Source: Tannerella forsythia
Lineage (GTDB): Bacteria; Bacteroidota; Bacteroidia; Bacteroidales; Tannerellaceae
Reading direction: 5' to 3'
Assembly: GCF_003860135.1 (NCBI RefSeq)
Contig: NZ_RQYN01000001.1
Location: 62,001-126,000 of the forward strand
DNA length: 64,000 nt
Under the pieces are notes generated by a model. That model saw nothing but the letters and a program-made list of their open reading frames with translations. It did no database searches and was not told the origin of the DNA. Positions 28,051 through 36,368 of this stretch are shown in pieces. The position numbers and the translations under genes are program-made. Positions within the stretch are counted from its first letter, which is position 1, and every line of letters begins with the position of its first letter.

Positions 28051-29085
28051 TGTAGTTTCAACTAGTGAATGCAACTTTTCGCTTCAAATTTAAGAAGAAG
28101 ATTTCTTTTGGAGAGTAGAAATTGAGTTTGTATCTCGGCCTTTTGTTGATTCTGTACTGTATCTATTTGATTATATTGGCACTATACTCATTGAAATTTG
28201 ATTTTTTAGGGATGTACTGCCTGATGAGTTTGTTTGTGTTCTCAATCAATCCTTTTTCCCATGAAGAATAGGGATGAGTGAAATAGATCTGTGTATGTAG
28301 CTTTCTGGCTAATGTTTGATGCTCTGCAAACTCGCTACCGTTATCTACGGCGATGGTGTGCACATGTTCTTTGTATGGCAACAGCATAGCGTAAACGATT
28401 TTTGAAAGCTACTTTGCCGTTTTTCCCGACAATAGTGTCCATCTCCCAATCTCCAAAGCGTTGTTTCAGATCCACAATAGGAGGCCTTTACTCTATACCG
28501 ACACGATTCTTAATGGATACAGACTTGGGCTGCTTCCTTTTTTTATGTTTCATCTTGTGCCGGGTATGCAGGTAGAGTTTTCCGCCTGCGGCTTTATCGG
28601 CTCGGATGATTTTATAGATAGTTTCAAGCGAAACGTAAGACTCCCCGCGGAGCTTAAGTCTTCCTTCGATCTGCTGTGAAGACCATTGTTGCTCTAACAG
28701 GAGAAGAATCTGCCTTTTTAGGCTGGGCTTTAATTTCCGGGGCTGCCGACTGCACTCTTTACGAATATCTGCCATATCCTTAGATCATAAGAAAACGTGT
28801 GCTTCTCTTTCTCGTTACAGTTTCGTTTAAGCTCTCGGCTCACGACCGATTTGTCTTTACCGATTGCCTGTGTAATCATTTTCTGCGTACAACCCTGCTT
28901 ATACATGGCAGAAATTGTGCACCTTTGCTTTCAAGCTAAATGTCTCATAATGTTTTTGAATGAAAGACAAGATGGAGATTTTATCCCTTCGGAACAAAGG
29001 ATAGGGAAGTTTTTTCTCTTCCTTTGTCCGATAAAATCAATTCTTACCTATCCCCTAATAGTTGCATTTGCTAATTGAATTTACG
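28051..29085 (-). mobile_element. degenerate IS30-family insertion sequence
   Basis: The element is bounded by imperfect inverted repeats, 28051-28075 (TGTAGTTTCAACTAGTGAAT then GCAAC) and 29061-29085 (19 of 25 bases complementary), about 1035 bp in all. Inside is a broken IS30 transposase on the minus strand. Flanking target duplications were not recognisable. The left end occurs again, alone, at 31530. Confidence 0.85.
28163..28950 (-). pseudogene. IS30 transposase, inactivated
   Basis: Read from about 28950 leftwards. An N-terminal helix-turn-helix (MYKQGCTQKMITQAIGKDKS, then VVSREL) is preceded by an out-of-frame MRHL start. A frameshift near 28775 is followed by MADIRKECSRQPRKLKPSLK, a stop at 28488, readable RPPIVDLKQRFGDWEMDTIV, an internal deletion, another frameshift, then VDNGSEFAEH and EKGLIENTNKLIRQY ending at 28163. 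The three DDE residues of IS30 enzymes can still be found (DWEMD, DNGSE, EKGLIEN) but not in one frame. It cannot make an active enzyme. Confidence 0.88.
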
Positions 29086-29203
29086 TCGCTTAATTCTGTA
29101 ATTTTATGCTTCAAAATCACAATAGGGTTGTTTTAGTATAGCTCTATATTTCAGTACTATGAGATTAATAAAAATGGATCTCCGGATATTTACCTAAAAT
29201 GAC

Positions 29204-29219
29204 TATCTTTGCAAAGATA
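29204..29219. promoter_or_regulatory. 16-bp palindrome made of two opposed -7 elements
   Basis: TATCTTTGCAAAGATA is a perfect palindrome; each strand carries TATCTTTG, the -7 consensus. No -33 box is seen at the right distance on either side. It lies between the IS remnant and the 3' end of the SusD-like gene; the 29086-29289 gap holds nothing else recognisable. Confidence 0.45.
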
Positions 29220-29289
29220 ATAATCATCTTATGTAAATATGCGGGGATTCATATATTTTTATCAGCAATATTTATAAAAGAAAGAGACT

Positions 29290-31524
29290 TTAATATCCAG
29301 GATTCTGTGACATTTGAGGGCTTAAAAGAAGTTGCCTCTCAGGTATCGGGAGTAATGTTCTGTATTCTTCAACACCATATACATTTTTTGCAAAATTATT
29401 TCTTTTCATGAAAGCAAAATTCGTGTTGGTGTAAAGCATCAATTGCAATCTTGCATTTTTTATCTTCTCCAATACACTGTTACCCGATACATTTATATTT
29501 TTGGCTGTAGTAACTTTTGATAGTTGTTTTTCTGATTCAGAAAGCATTCCATTTTTATAGAGACATTCTGCATAAGACAAAACCACATCAGTGTAGGTCA
29601 TTATCGGCACGACCTGTGGAATTGGAATAGGTACATCACGGCCTGTTTTAGATTTGTTATAGGTAGCGAATATCGTTTCTTTGTTACTTCCGTTGCTAAA
29701 CAAATCGGTTATTGTCTGTTTGCTGTTATAGTTAGAAGCATCCAGTTTATAGAATCCATTATTGATGACTTTCTCCAATAGCTTCTCAGCTTGGCCATAG
29801 TTGTCTTGGTACATGTGAATATTGGCAAGTAGGATTCGAGCTACATCTTTTGACAGAAAGAAATAGTCATTAAATTCATTATTAAGGGACTCATTCTTTT
29901 TTTCTTCAAGATAATCTATTGAATTCTCTAAATTGGTTTTCAAATCTGAAAGAATCTCGTTCTGTGGCATTCTTTTTATATTGTAAATGTCAGTCATATA
30001 AGAATCAGAGTCGATATAAGGAACATCTCCCCAGGCTATTATCATATTATAATACTGCATTGCACTAAATACGTTGAAGTACTCTTGGTATACGCCAAGT
30101 TGTTTAGCTTCCGCATCCTTGAACATCATAATATTCGTATTAGCCTTATAAAAATTTTCCCAAATGTTGTGGACAGTGTTACTGTTTGGATAAACGTATT
30201 GTCTTACTAAATCTTTTTCTTTATTATATTGGTAATACTGTTCTACAAGATTTAATTCTGCTAAACTTAGTGCAAGATTCGTGGCAAAAGCTGCTACTAC
30301 GTATTTTCCTGTAGGGCCCAATTTTGGTATTGAAATATCTCTATTGCCTTCTTGGGTAATTTTTATATTTCCTACTACATTGCTTAATCCATCGTATATT
30401 TTGATACCTGATATTTTGGGCTTCTTGGAATGAAGCGGTTTTATTCTCACCGTCAATATACCGTTTGTTAAACTTTTTTCCATCTGAATGTCGATATCGA
30501 CTATTCCTTCATATATTTCCGAGAAGAACTGTTTGGAGCTTATTTTAGAATCAGGTTTACCTGGTCCTGATTGTGGTTTTAAGTAAATGGGAATAGGTGA
30601 AGAAATGCCAATGTTATAAACTCCACCTTCGTTAGGAACATTGAGTTCAGTCGTTTCGAATTTGATTTCCTGTCCGTCTTGTAGCACTTCATTGCCAGCT
30701 ACGCCGTCATTATTCCAATCAATAAAGCGCTCCAAATCCTTTACTTCTACATTTAACCCAAGACTTTCGTAGCGTTTGATTATATTATCTCGTATAGAAG
30801 GGAGCTTAAACCATAGAGCTTTCTTATCTTCGTTTATTTGTTGTTTTGTGCTTTCTTGAAAAGCTCCTTTTTCACCAAGCTCCCTACATAATTTTGCTAA
30901 ATATTCAGTTAAAGCGGCTTCGCTTCTGTTTACTAGTAACAGGGAGGAAATAGTAATCAAAGCAGCAGATTCAACCGTCCCTCCTGCGATGGAGAAAGTG
31001 GACGCATCTTTCTCAACATATTTTTGAAGTCCAAAAGCGGTGAATAGTTCCTTTTGGGCTTGTTTGTTGGCTTCTCCAAACTTCATTCCATTCGCAATGA
31101 GTTTCTGTATTCTTTGATACTTTAAATGTGTAAGAAGATTTACGTTTACGGTTGTTCTATCAGACAAATCCACCAAGGCACGCAGGCTTAGTATACCTGA
31201 AGATAATTGTCCATCAACTTCATTAAAAAAATAACCGTTTGCAACTAACTCCACATAAGGAGCTTCAAATAATTTAGATCCAAATGAAAAATTTCCCAAA
31301 TCATCCTGAATCGTAGTGGAATACAAACTTCCTAAAACTTGTAAATTACCATCCATCGGTTGAATAGTAATAGTGGAACCACTGACGAATGGTCCTTTTT
31401 CAACTTTTCCTAAAACATTGTACGTTGTAGGTTCAAAATTATTATCCAAGCCGTCCTTTTGACTGCACGATGAGAGTGTAAAGGTAAGTACGGCAGATAA
31501 ATAACAGTACTTTTTGAATTTCAT
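29290..31524 (-). CDS. orphan lipoprotein with SusD-like C-terminus
   Basis: 744 residues. The lipoprotein signal ends FTLSSC (lipid Cys20). Residues about 35-290 hold a carboxypeptidase-regulatory-like strand region (VLGKVEKGPFVSGSTI) and a helical part (NVNLLTHLKYQRIQKLI). Residues about 400-744 look like a SusD: YNMIIAWGDVPYIDSDSY, VARILLANIHMYQDNYGQAE, MTYTDVVLSYAECLYKNG and the terminal LLPIPERQLLLSPQMSQNPG. No susC gene is adjacent. Base composition is more AT-rich than most of the window, and an IS30 end begins 6 bp before its start codon, so the native promoter may be lost. Function beyond surface binding is unknown. Confidence 0.78.
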   Translation of the reverse strand: MKFKKYCYLSAVLTFTLSSCSQKDGLDNNFEPTTYNVLGKVEKGPFVSGSTITIQPMDGNLQVLGSLYSTTIQDDLGNFSFGSKLFEAPYVELVANGYFFNEVDGQLSSGILSLRALVDLSDRTTVNVNLLTHLKYQRIQKLIANGMKFGEANKQAQKELFTAFGLQKYVEKDASTFSIAGGTVESAALITISSLLLVNRSEAALTEYLAKLCRELGEKGAFQESTKQQINEDKKALWFKLPSIRDNIIKRYESLGLNVEVKDLERFIDWNNDGVAGNEVLQDGQEIKFETTELNVPNEGGVYNIGISSPIPIYLKPQSGPGKPDSKISSKQFFSEIYEGIVDIDIQMEKSLTNGILTVRIKPLHSKKPKISGIKIYDGLSNVVGNIKITQEGNRDISIPKLGPTGKYVVAAFATNLALSLAELNLVEQYYQYNKEKDLVRQYVYPNSNTVHNIWENFYKANTNIMMFKDAEAKQLGVYQEYFNVFSAMQYYNMIIAWGDVPYIDSDSYMTDIYNIKRMPQNEILSDLKTNLENSIDYLEEKKNESLNNEFNDYFFLSKDVARILLANIHMYQDNYGQAEKLLEKVINNGFYKLDASNYNSKQTITDLFSNGSNKETIFATYNKSKTGRDVPIPIPQVVPIMTYTDVVLSYAECLYKNGMLSESEKQLSKVTTAKNINVSGNSVLEKIKNARLQLMLYTNTNFAFMKRNNFAKNVYGVEEYRTLLPIPERQLLLSPQMSQNPGY

Positions 31525-31529
31525 ATAAC

Positions 31530-31632
31530 TGTAGTTTCAACTAGTGAATGTAACTTTTTGCTTCAAATTTAAGGAAAAGATTTCTTTTAGGAAATAAAAA
31601 TAGAGTTTGTATTTGGAGCTGTTGTTAACCCA
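31530..31632. mobile_element. solitary IS30 left end
   Basis: From 31530 the sequence repeats the left end at 28051 (TGTAGTTTCAACTAGTGAAT and beyond) with high identity for about 75 bp, fading out near 31632, in the same orientation. No transposase follows. It is a truncated IS copy or a recombination scar. The rest of the gap to 31906 is AT-rich and holds nothing recognisable. Confidence 0.8.
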
Positions 31633-31906
31633 AAATTATATCCTTTTGATTTTAATATGATTAAATTTGTCAAGATATGATTTTTATAATTACTTACCCC
31701 CGAACAAGTACATTCCTCAAAAGTGGCGTAAATCATGAAATAAAAAAGAAACGATAAGAACAAAAAGAACTGTCAACCTTTTCAAGACATGACACTTACT
31801 AAAAAACGCCGAAAATGGTTCATCGGATTATGGGATTACCCCATAAATCTAAACCCAAAAGCTCCTATCGCGTAATCCGGGTTAATTTAACAATACCCGA
31901 AATAAA

Positions 31907-31946
31907 AAAATGAGACTGCCTGTGTTTTCGAGGCAGCCTCATTTTT
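31907..31946. terminator. bidirectional intrinsic terminator of the etf/acd operon
   Basis: AAAATGAGACTGCCT (31907-31921) pairs with AGGCAGCCTCATTTTT (31931-31946) around a 9-nt loop with one mismatch. A/T runs on both sides make it usable from either strand. It lies 25 bp after the acyl-CoA dehydrogenase stop. Confidence 0.85.
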
Positions 31947-31971
31947 GTTGTTCGGTATAGTAACTTTGTTG

Positions 31972-33678
31972 TTACTCTCTGCGGTAGGCCTTCAGGTCTT
32001 CGATGCTGAAGTTTTCGATAAACGAACGGATTTTGTACATCTCCGCTTTACCGTAGTGGAGGTAGACCTTCGTGGAAGGCAGGAATGAATCGTCCGTATG
32101 GACGCTTTGAAGCAACAGGTAACCGAATACGCAATGCGTCGCTGCTTCGACGAGGCGGCGGGCAAGGAAATCGAGGTATTCGTTGTCTTTCGCCTCGGTC
32201 ACTTTCGTCACTAACTGCTCGTACGTATCGGTCATTGCGACGAGGTCTTGCTTCAGCGACGAGAGTTCGGGTTTGTATTCCATCGCTTCATATTCGCGAA
32301 GTCTGGACAGGTAGGTGCCTGTGGTGACGTGGCGGATGGCCGCAACGACCTGCAACTGTGTCGTTCCTTCGTAAATATTCGTGATACGTGCGTCGCGGTA
32401 AAGACGTTCGCAAGCGTAATCTTTCATAAAGCCCGATCCGCCGTGAATCTGTATCGCATCGTAGGCGTTCTGGTTCGCAAATTCGGTCGACATGCCTTTG
32501 CCCATCGGGGTGAACGCGTCGGCCAACTTGGCGTATTTCTTCTGTTCCTGACGTTCTTCGGGCGTGAGTTTGCGCTCGCGCGAGATGTCGTCCAGCGCCT
32601 TATAGATATCGACGAAGCGTGCCGTTTCATAAAGCATGGCGCGTACGGCATCGGTACGGGCACGCATCATGGCTACCATTTCGTAGACGGCCGGAAAGTC
32701 TAAAATGGCTTTGCCGAACTGCCGACGCTCCTGCGCGTATTTGTATCCTTCCTGATAGGCCGCTTCGCACAGTCCCACGGCTTGTGCCATGATACCCAGA
32801 CGGGCGCCGTTCATCAGTGCCATGACGTACTTGATCAATCCGAGCCGACGTTCGCCGCACAGTTCAGCCTTCGCGTTGCTGAATACCAGCTCACAAGTGG
32901 GGGAGCCTTTGATTCCCATCTTGTTTTCGATGCGGCGGACGTTCACGCCTCCGTTTCGCTTGTCGTAAATAAACATCGAAAGGCCGCGTCCGTCTTTTGT
33001 TCCTTCTTCCGAGCGGGCGAGTACGAGATGGATGTCCGAGTCGCCGTTGGTGATAAAACGTTTCACGCCGTTCAGTCGCCAGCAGTTCTCTTTCTCGTCG
33101 AACGTGGCTTTGAGCATCACCGATTGCAGGTCGCTACCGGCATCGGGTTCGGTCAAGTCCATCGACATCGTTTCTCCTTTGCACACACGGGGGATATAAT
33201 GCTTGTGCTGCTCTTCGTTTCCGAATTCGTAAAGCGTTTCGGCGCAGTCCTGCAATCCCCAGAGATTTTCGAATCCGGCATCGGCGCGCGACACGATGTC
33301 GGCGGCCATGATGTAAGGCACGATGGGGAAGTTCAGCCCGCCGTAACGGCGCGGCATGGCCATGCCCATCAGTCCGGCTTTACGCACGGCATCGAGGTTT
33401 TCCTGCGTGCCGCGGGCGTATGTTACTCGTCCGTTGGCCACCGTCGGGCCTTCCTGATCGACGCTCTCGGCATTGGGAGCAATGACTTCGGCGCTGATCT
33501 CGCCGACCATCTCGAGCACGCGCTCGTAACTGTCCATCGCATCGTCGAAGTCGATGGGAGCATAATCGTATTCGTCTTTATCTTTGAATTCGCGTTCTTT
33601 CAGTTCCACAATCCGCCGCATCAGCGGGTGATGCAAGTGATGACGCAACGAGGGAGTATCTAAATAAAAGTTTGCCAT
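31972..33678 (-). CDS. acyl-CoA dehydrogenase (long form)
   Basis: 568 residues, about 170 longer than classical acyl-CoA dehydrogenases because of extra N-terminal helices and a C-terminal domain. MDLTEPDAGSDLQSV and FITNGDSDIHLVLAR are the FAD/substrate loops, and ERLYRDARITNIYEGTTQLQ holds the catalytic Glu at the position used by short-chain enzymes. The flavoenzyme oxidises or reduces an acyl-CoA with EtfAB as electron partner. The etfA stop lies 8 bp upstream, so the operon runs etfB-etfA-acd; a crotonyl/butyryl-CoA role is possible but not proven. Confidence 0.9.
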   Translation of the reverse strand: MANFYLDTPSLRHHLHHPLMRRIVELKEREFKDKDEYDYAPIDFDDAMDSYERVLEMVGEISAEVIAPNAESVDQEGPTVANGRVTYARGTQENLDAVRKAGLMGMAMPRRYGGLNFPIVPYIMAADIVSRADAGFENLWGLQDCAETLYEFGNEEQHKHYIPRVCKGETMSMDLTEPDAGSDLQSVMLKATFDEKENCWRLNGVKRFITNGDSDIHLVLARSEEGTKDGRGLSMFIYDKRNGGVNVRRIENKMGIKGSPTCELVFSNAKAELCGERRLGLIKYVMALMNGARLGIMAQAVGLCEAAYQEGYKYAQERRQFGKAILDFPAVYEMVAMMRARTDAVRAMLYETARFVDIYKALDDISRERKLTPEERQEQKKYAKLADAFTPMGKGMSTEFANQNAYDAIQIHGGSGFMKDYACERLYRDARITNIYEGTTQLQVVAAIRHVTTGTYLSRLREYEAMEYKPELSSLKQDLVAMTDTYEQLVTKVTEAKDNEYLDFLARRLVEAATHCVFGYLLLQSVHTDDSFLPSTKVYLHYGKAEMYKIRSFIENFSIEDLKAYRRE

Positions 33679-33686
33679 GATAATCG

Positions 33687-34706
33687 TTATTTACTGTTCT
33701 TCTTATAGTATTTAATCATTTTGGGGATCACGTTTTCGACGGTGCCGGTGATCACGTAGTCGGCAATCGCATTGATCGGAGCGTTGGGATCGCTGTTGAT
33801 CGAAATGATGATCGAGCTTTCCTGCATTCCCGCGATGTGCTGGATCTGTCCGGAGATGCCGCAGGCGATATACAGTTTGGGGCGCACGGTAACGCCGGTT
33901 TGTCCCACTTGACGGTCGTGATCGGTGAATCCCGCATCGACGGCTGCGCGCGATGCGCCTACTTCGGCATGCAGTTCTTTGGCAAGATCGAACAGTAACT
34001 TGAAGTTCTCTTTCGAACCAACGCCGTAACCGCCGGCGACAACGATCGGCGAACCTTTCAGGTTGTGTTTCGCCTTTTCGACATGGCGTTCGATCACCTG
34101 TACGACATAATCCGTCTCGGAAACGAATTGCGACACGTCGTGCTTGATCACTTTGCCCTGATAGTTGGCATCGAAGATTTCTTTTTTCATCACCCCTTCG
34201 CGCACGGTAGCCATCTGCGGACGATGTTCGGGGTTGATGATCGTCGCGACGATATTTCCGCCGAACGCGGGACGTATCTGGTAGAGCAGATTTTCGTATG
34301 TCTTGCCGGCTTTTTTGTCTTCATGCTTGCCGATTTCGAGCGCCGTACAGTCGGCCGTCAGTCCGCTTGTCAGTGCCGACGATACGCGTGGCCCGAGGTC
34401 TCGACCGATGACGGTTGCTCCCATAAGGGCAATCTGCGGCTTCTCCTGTTCGAAGAGCTTGATCAGGATCGACGTGTGAGGCAGCGAGGTGTACGGATCG
34501 AGTCGCTCGTCGTCGAACAGATGCAGCACATCTACGCCGTACGGCATCACTTGTTTTTCCACCTCGTCAAGCTTGCTTCCCGCAACGACAGCCTCCAAGC
34601 CGCAGTTCAGTTGATTGGCCAGCGAACGTCCTTTGGTCAGGAGTTCGAGGCTGACATCGGCAATCGTGCCGCCATCTATTTCGCAATATACAAATATGTT
34701 GTTCAT
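33687..34706 (-). CDS. etfA: electron transfer flavoprotein subunit alpha
   Basis: 339 residues. NNIFVYCEIDGGTIADVSLE is the N-terminal Rossmann-like part and the C-terminal FAD domain shows PIVVAGGYGVGSKENF, DHDRQVGQTGVTVRPKLYIA and GISGQIQHIAGMQ, with SIIISINSDPNAPI at the end: the complete ETF alpha signature. It pairs with EtfB to carry electrons to or from the acyl-CoA dehydrogenase encoded next. The gene is preceded by a 123-bp gap with an unusual GTAGT/ACTAC repeat. Confidence 0.95.
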   Translation of the reverse strand: MNNIFVYCEIDGGTIADVSLELLTKGRSLANQLNCGLEAVVAGSKLDEVEKQVMPYGVDVLHLFDDERLDPYTSLPHTSILIKLFEQEKPQIALMGATVIGRDLGPRVSSALTSGLTADCTALEIGKHEDKKAGKTYENLLYQIRPAFGGNIVATIINPEHRPQMATVREGVMKKEIFDANYQGKVIKHDVSQFVSETDYVVQVIERHVEKAKHNLKGSPIVVAGGYGVGSKENFKLLFDLAKELHAEVGASRAAVDAGFTDHDRQVGQTGVTVRPKLYIACGISGQIQHIAGMQESSIIISINSDPNAPINAIADYVITGTVENVIPKMIKYYKKNSK

Positions 34707-34741
34707 TATGTATCGTATTTACTTATTTATTTTTGAATAAT

Positions 34742-34815
34742 GTAGTTATGGTAGTCATCATGTAGTCAATGTAGTTAACGAACTACCTTTACTACTTTTA
34801 CTACTCTGAAACTAC
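34742..34815. repeat. mirrored GTAGT/ACTAC repeats between etfB and etfA
   Basis: GTAGT occurs at 34742, 34751, 34762 and 34771 and its complement ACTAC at 34782, 34791, 34800 and 34811. The centre is a perfect 6-bp hairpin GTAGTT-AACG-AACTAC, and the outer copies can pair in nested order. This sits inside an otherwise compact operon. Confidence 0.75.
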
Positions 34816-34829
34816 TCTTCTCTCTCCCT

Positions 34830-35711
34830 TTACCCGATCGTATGGTTACTGATTAATTCTTTCATTAACTCTTCGATATCACCGTCCGAGTCGGTAAACG
34901 ATTTATTTTCTTTCGTTTGAAAAACGATATTTTCGACCGTTTTCACTTTCGTCGGTGAGCCGGACAGTCCGCATTGTGTCACGTCGCCGTTTACGTCGGC
35001 TACCGACCACTCGATGATATTCAGATATGGGCGATTCTCATACAGCTGACCATAAGGCAGTGCAGTGCCGTTTTTTGTTCGCTCGGCCTTCTCTTGCGCT
35101 CCCAATGCCCGTTTGTACTTCTGTACCAGCTTGGCGTTGCGCGGGCGGCATGGTGCGGCCGACCCGTTAACCGTTACAACGATAGGCATCGGCGCTTCGA
35201 CCGTTTCAATTCCTCCGGGAATTTTACGTTTGGCCGTGATCCGGTTGTTTTCGATCTTGACAATTTCTTCGGTGTACGTGATTTGTGTCAGGCCGAGCTT
35301 CTCGGCTACCTGAGGCCCTACTTGTGCCGTGTCGCCGTCGATCGCCTGCCGTCCGCCGATGATCAGGTCGAACGAGCCGATTTTCCGGATCGCCATAGCG
35401 AGCGCGTACGAGGTGGCGAGCGTATCTGCCCCGGCAAATGCGCGGTCGGTCAGGAGGTAGCCGTCATCGGCTCCGCGATATAATCCTTCGCGGATGATTT
35501 CTGCCGCGCGTCCCGGTCCCATGGTCAGAATCGTTACGGTCGTACCCGGATGTTGTTCTTTGAGACGTAATGCCTGCTCCAGCGCGTTAAGGTCTTCCGG
35601 ATTGAAGATGGCGGGGAGCACGGCCCGATTGATCGTGCCGTCTTCTTTCATGGCGTCTTTCCCGACGTTGCGGGTGTCTGGCACTTGTTTGGCCAATACA
35701 ATGATTTTCAT
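34830..35711 (-). CDS. etfB: electron transfer flavoprotein subunit beta
   Basis: 293 residues. MKIIVLAKQVPDTRNVGKDA, INRAVLPAIFNPEDLNALEQ and FDLIIGGRQAIDGDTAQVGP are the ETF beta signature, with the AMP-binding region in between. The C-terminal part (SDGDIEELMKELI) is a short helical extension typical of ETFs that serve anaerobic acyl-CoA dehydrogenases. The start at 35711 follows a leader of about 140 nt with a probable promoter at 35850-35879. First gene of etfB-etfA-acd. Confidence 0.95.
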   Translation of the reverse strand: MKIIVLAKQVPDTRNVGKDAMKEDGTINRAVLPAIFNPEDLNALEQALRLKEQHPGTTVTILTMGPGRAAEIIREGLYRGADDGYLLTDRAFAGADTLATSYALAMAIRKIGSFDLIIGGRQAIDGDTAQVGPQVAEKLGLTQITYTEEIVKIENNRITAKRKIPGGIETVEAPMPIVVTVNGSAAPCRPRNAKLVQKYKRALGAQEKAERTKNGTALPYGQLYENRPYLNIIEWSVADVNGDVTQCGLSGSPTKVKTVENIVFQTKENKSFTDSDGDIEELMKELISNHTIG

Positions 35712-35849
35712 TTGTATATATAGTTTTATGTGAATAATCGCTTGCGAATATATAGAAGGTCGTTGCGTGTTTTAGAACGGCATCGGAAACATGTAAAAGT
35801 GCCCGTTGCAAGCAGTTTCGACCTGTTTTTATCTCTGCGTTATCGCTTG

Positions 35850-35879
35850 CAAAAGTAGTGAATGATTTCGGATTTCAAA
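35850..35879 (-). promoter_or_regulatory. promoter candidate of the etf operon
   Basis: On the minus strand TTTG (35876-35879), 18 bp, TACTTTTG (35850-35857). The spacer is one base shorter than the usual minimum. Confidence 0.5.
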
Positions 35880-36001
35880 GTTTTTTGTATAGAAATTGCA
35901 CATCTTGGGCGTTTTTGTGCATATCGGAGTGTGGATAGAAGACTTCCCGCAGCATAGAGGTGAGACTTTGTTTCGTATCGAGTGTTTGGCCGCGTTTTTG
36001 T

Positions 36002-36253
36002 TCTTCCGAAGTCCAACGTTGCCCTTCCGAGGTTGAATTTTGGTCTTCCGAAGTTCAATTTTGTTCTTCCGAAGTTGAATTTTGTTCTTCCGAAGTCCAA
36101 CGTTGCTCTTCCGAGGTTCAATTTTGTTCTTCCGAAGTCCAACGTTGCTCTTTCGAGGTTCAATTTTGTTCTTCCGAAGTCCAACGTTGCTCTTTCGAGG
36201 TTCAATTTTGTCCTTCCGAAGTCCAACGTTGCTCTTCCGAAGTCCGGCCTTGA
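36002..36253. repeat. 12-unit, 21-bp tandem repeat
   Basis: Twelve units of 21 bp follow without a gap. Each starts near TCTTCCGA(A/G)G and ends in one of two forms: A-type TCCAACGTTGC or B-type TTCAATTTTGT. From unit 5 to unit 11 they alternate A-B, so a 42-bp dimer has been amplified. Read on the minus strand the unit encodes heptapeptides such as ATLDFGR/TKLNLER, on the plus strand LPKSNVA/LPRFNFV. No start, signal or promoter shows which frame, if any, is used. Confidence 0.92.
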
Positions 36254-36368
36254 TGCTTTTAGGAGCATTTCGCTTTTCCGAGGCATCGTTTGTATCATTC
36301 CGGAGGAACGCCGAGATGGTTACAAATAAATGCCCGGTGGGCGAGGGGAGGAAATCTGTTTTTTATTT

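Larger units (their letters stand above)
35712..36368. other. 657-bp gap between etfB and kdsA
   Basis: The gap holds the etfB promoter candidate and a 252-bp tandem repeat. All six frames across the repeat are largely open because its 21-bp unit lacks stops, giving overlapping reading frames on both strands (for example 35840-36298 minus, 152 codons). The minus frame runs through the etfB promoter and has no visible signal of its own, so it is not called as a gene. Confidence 0.6.

Noticed and set aside
29199-29411. 70-codon plus-strand frame next to the SusD-like gene
   Set aside because: Overlaps the conserved C-terminus of the SusD-like protein and has no family features.
35840-36298. 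152-codon minus-strand frame with heptapeptide repeats
   Set aside because: All frames over the 21-bp tandem repeat are open; this one has no start signal and its 3' end overlaps the etfB promoter, so coding is not supported.
35982-36329. Plus-strand repeat frame of 115 codons
   Set aside because: Same reason: an artefact of a stop-free 21-bp unit, with no promoter or signal of its own.
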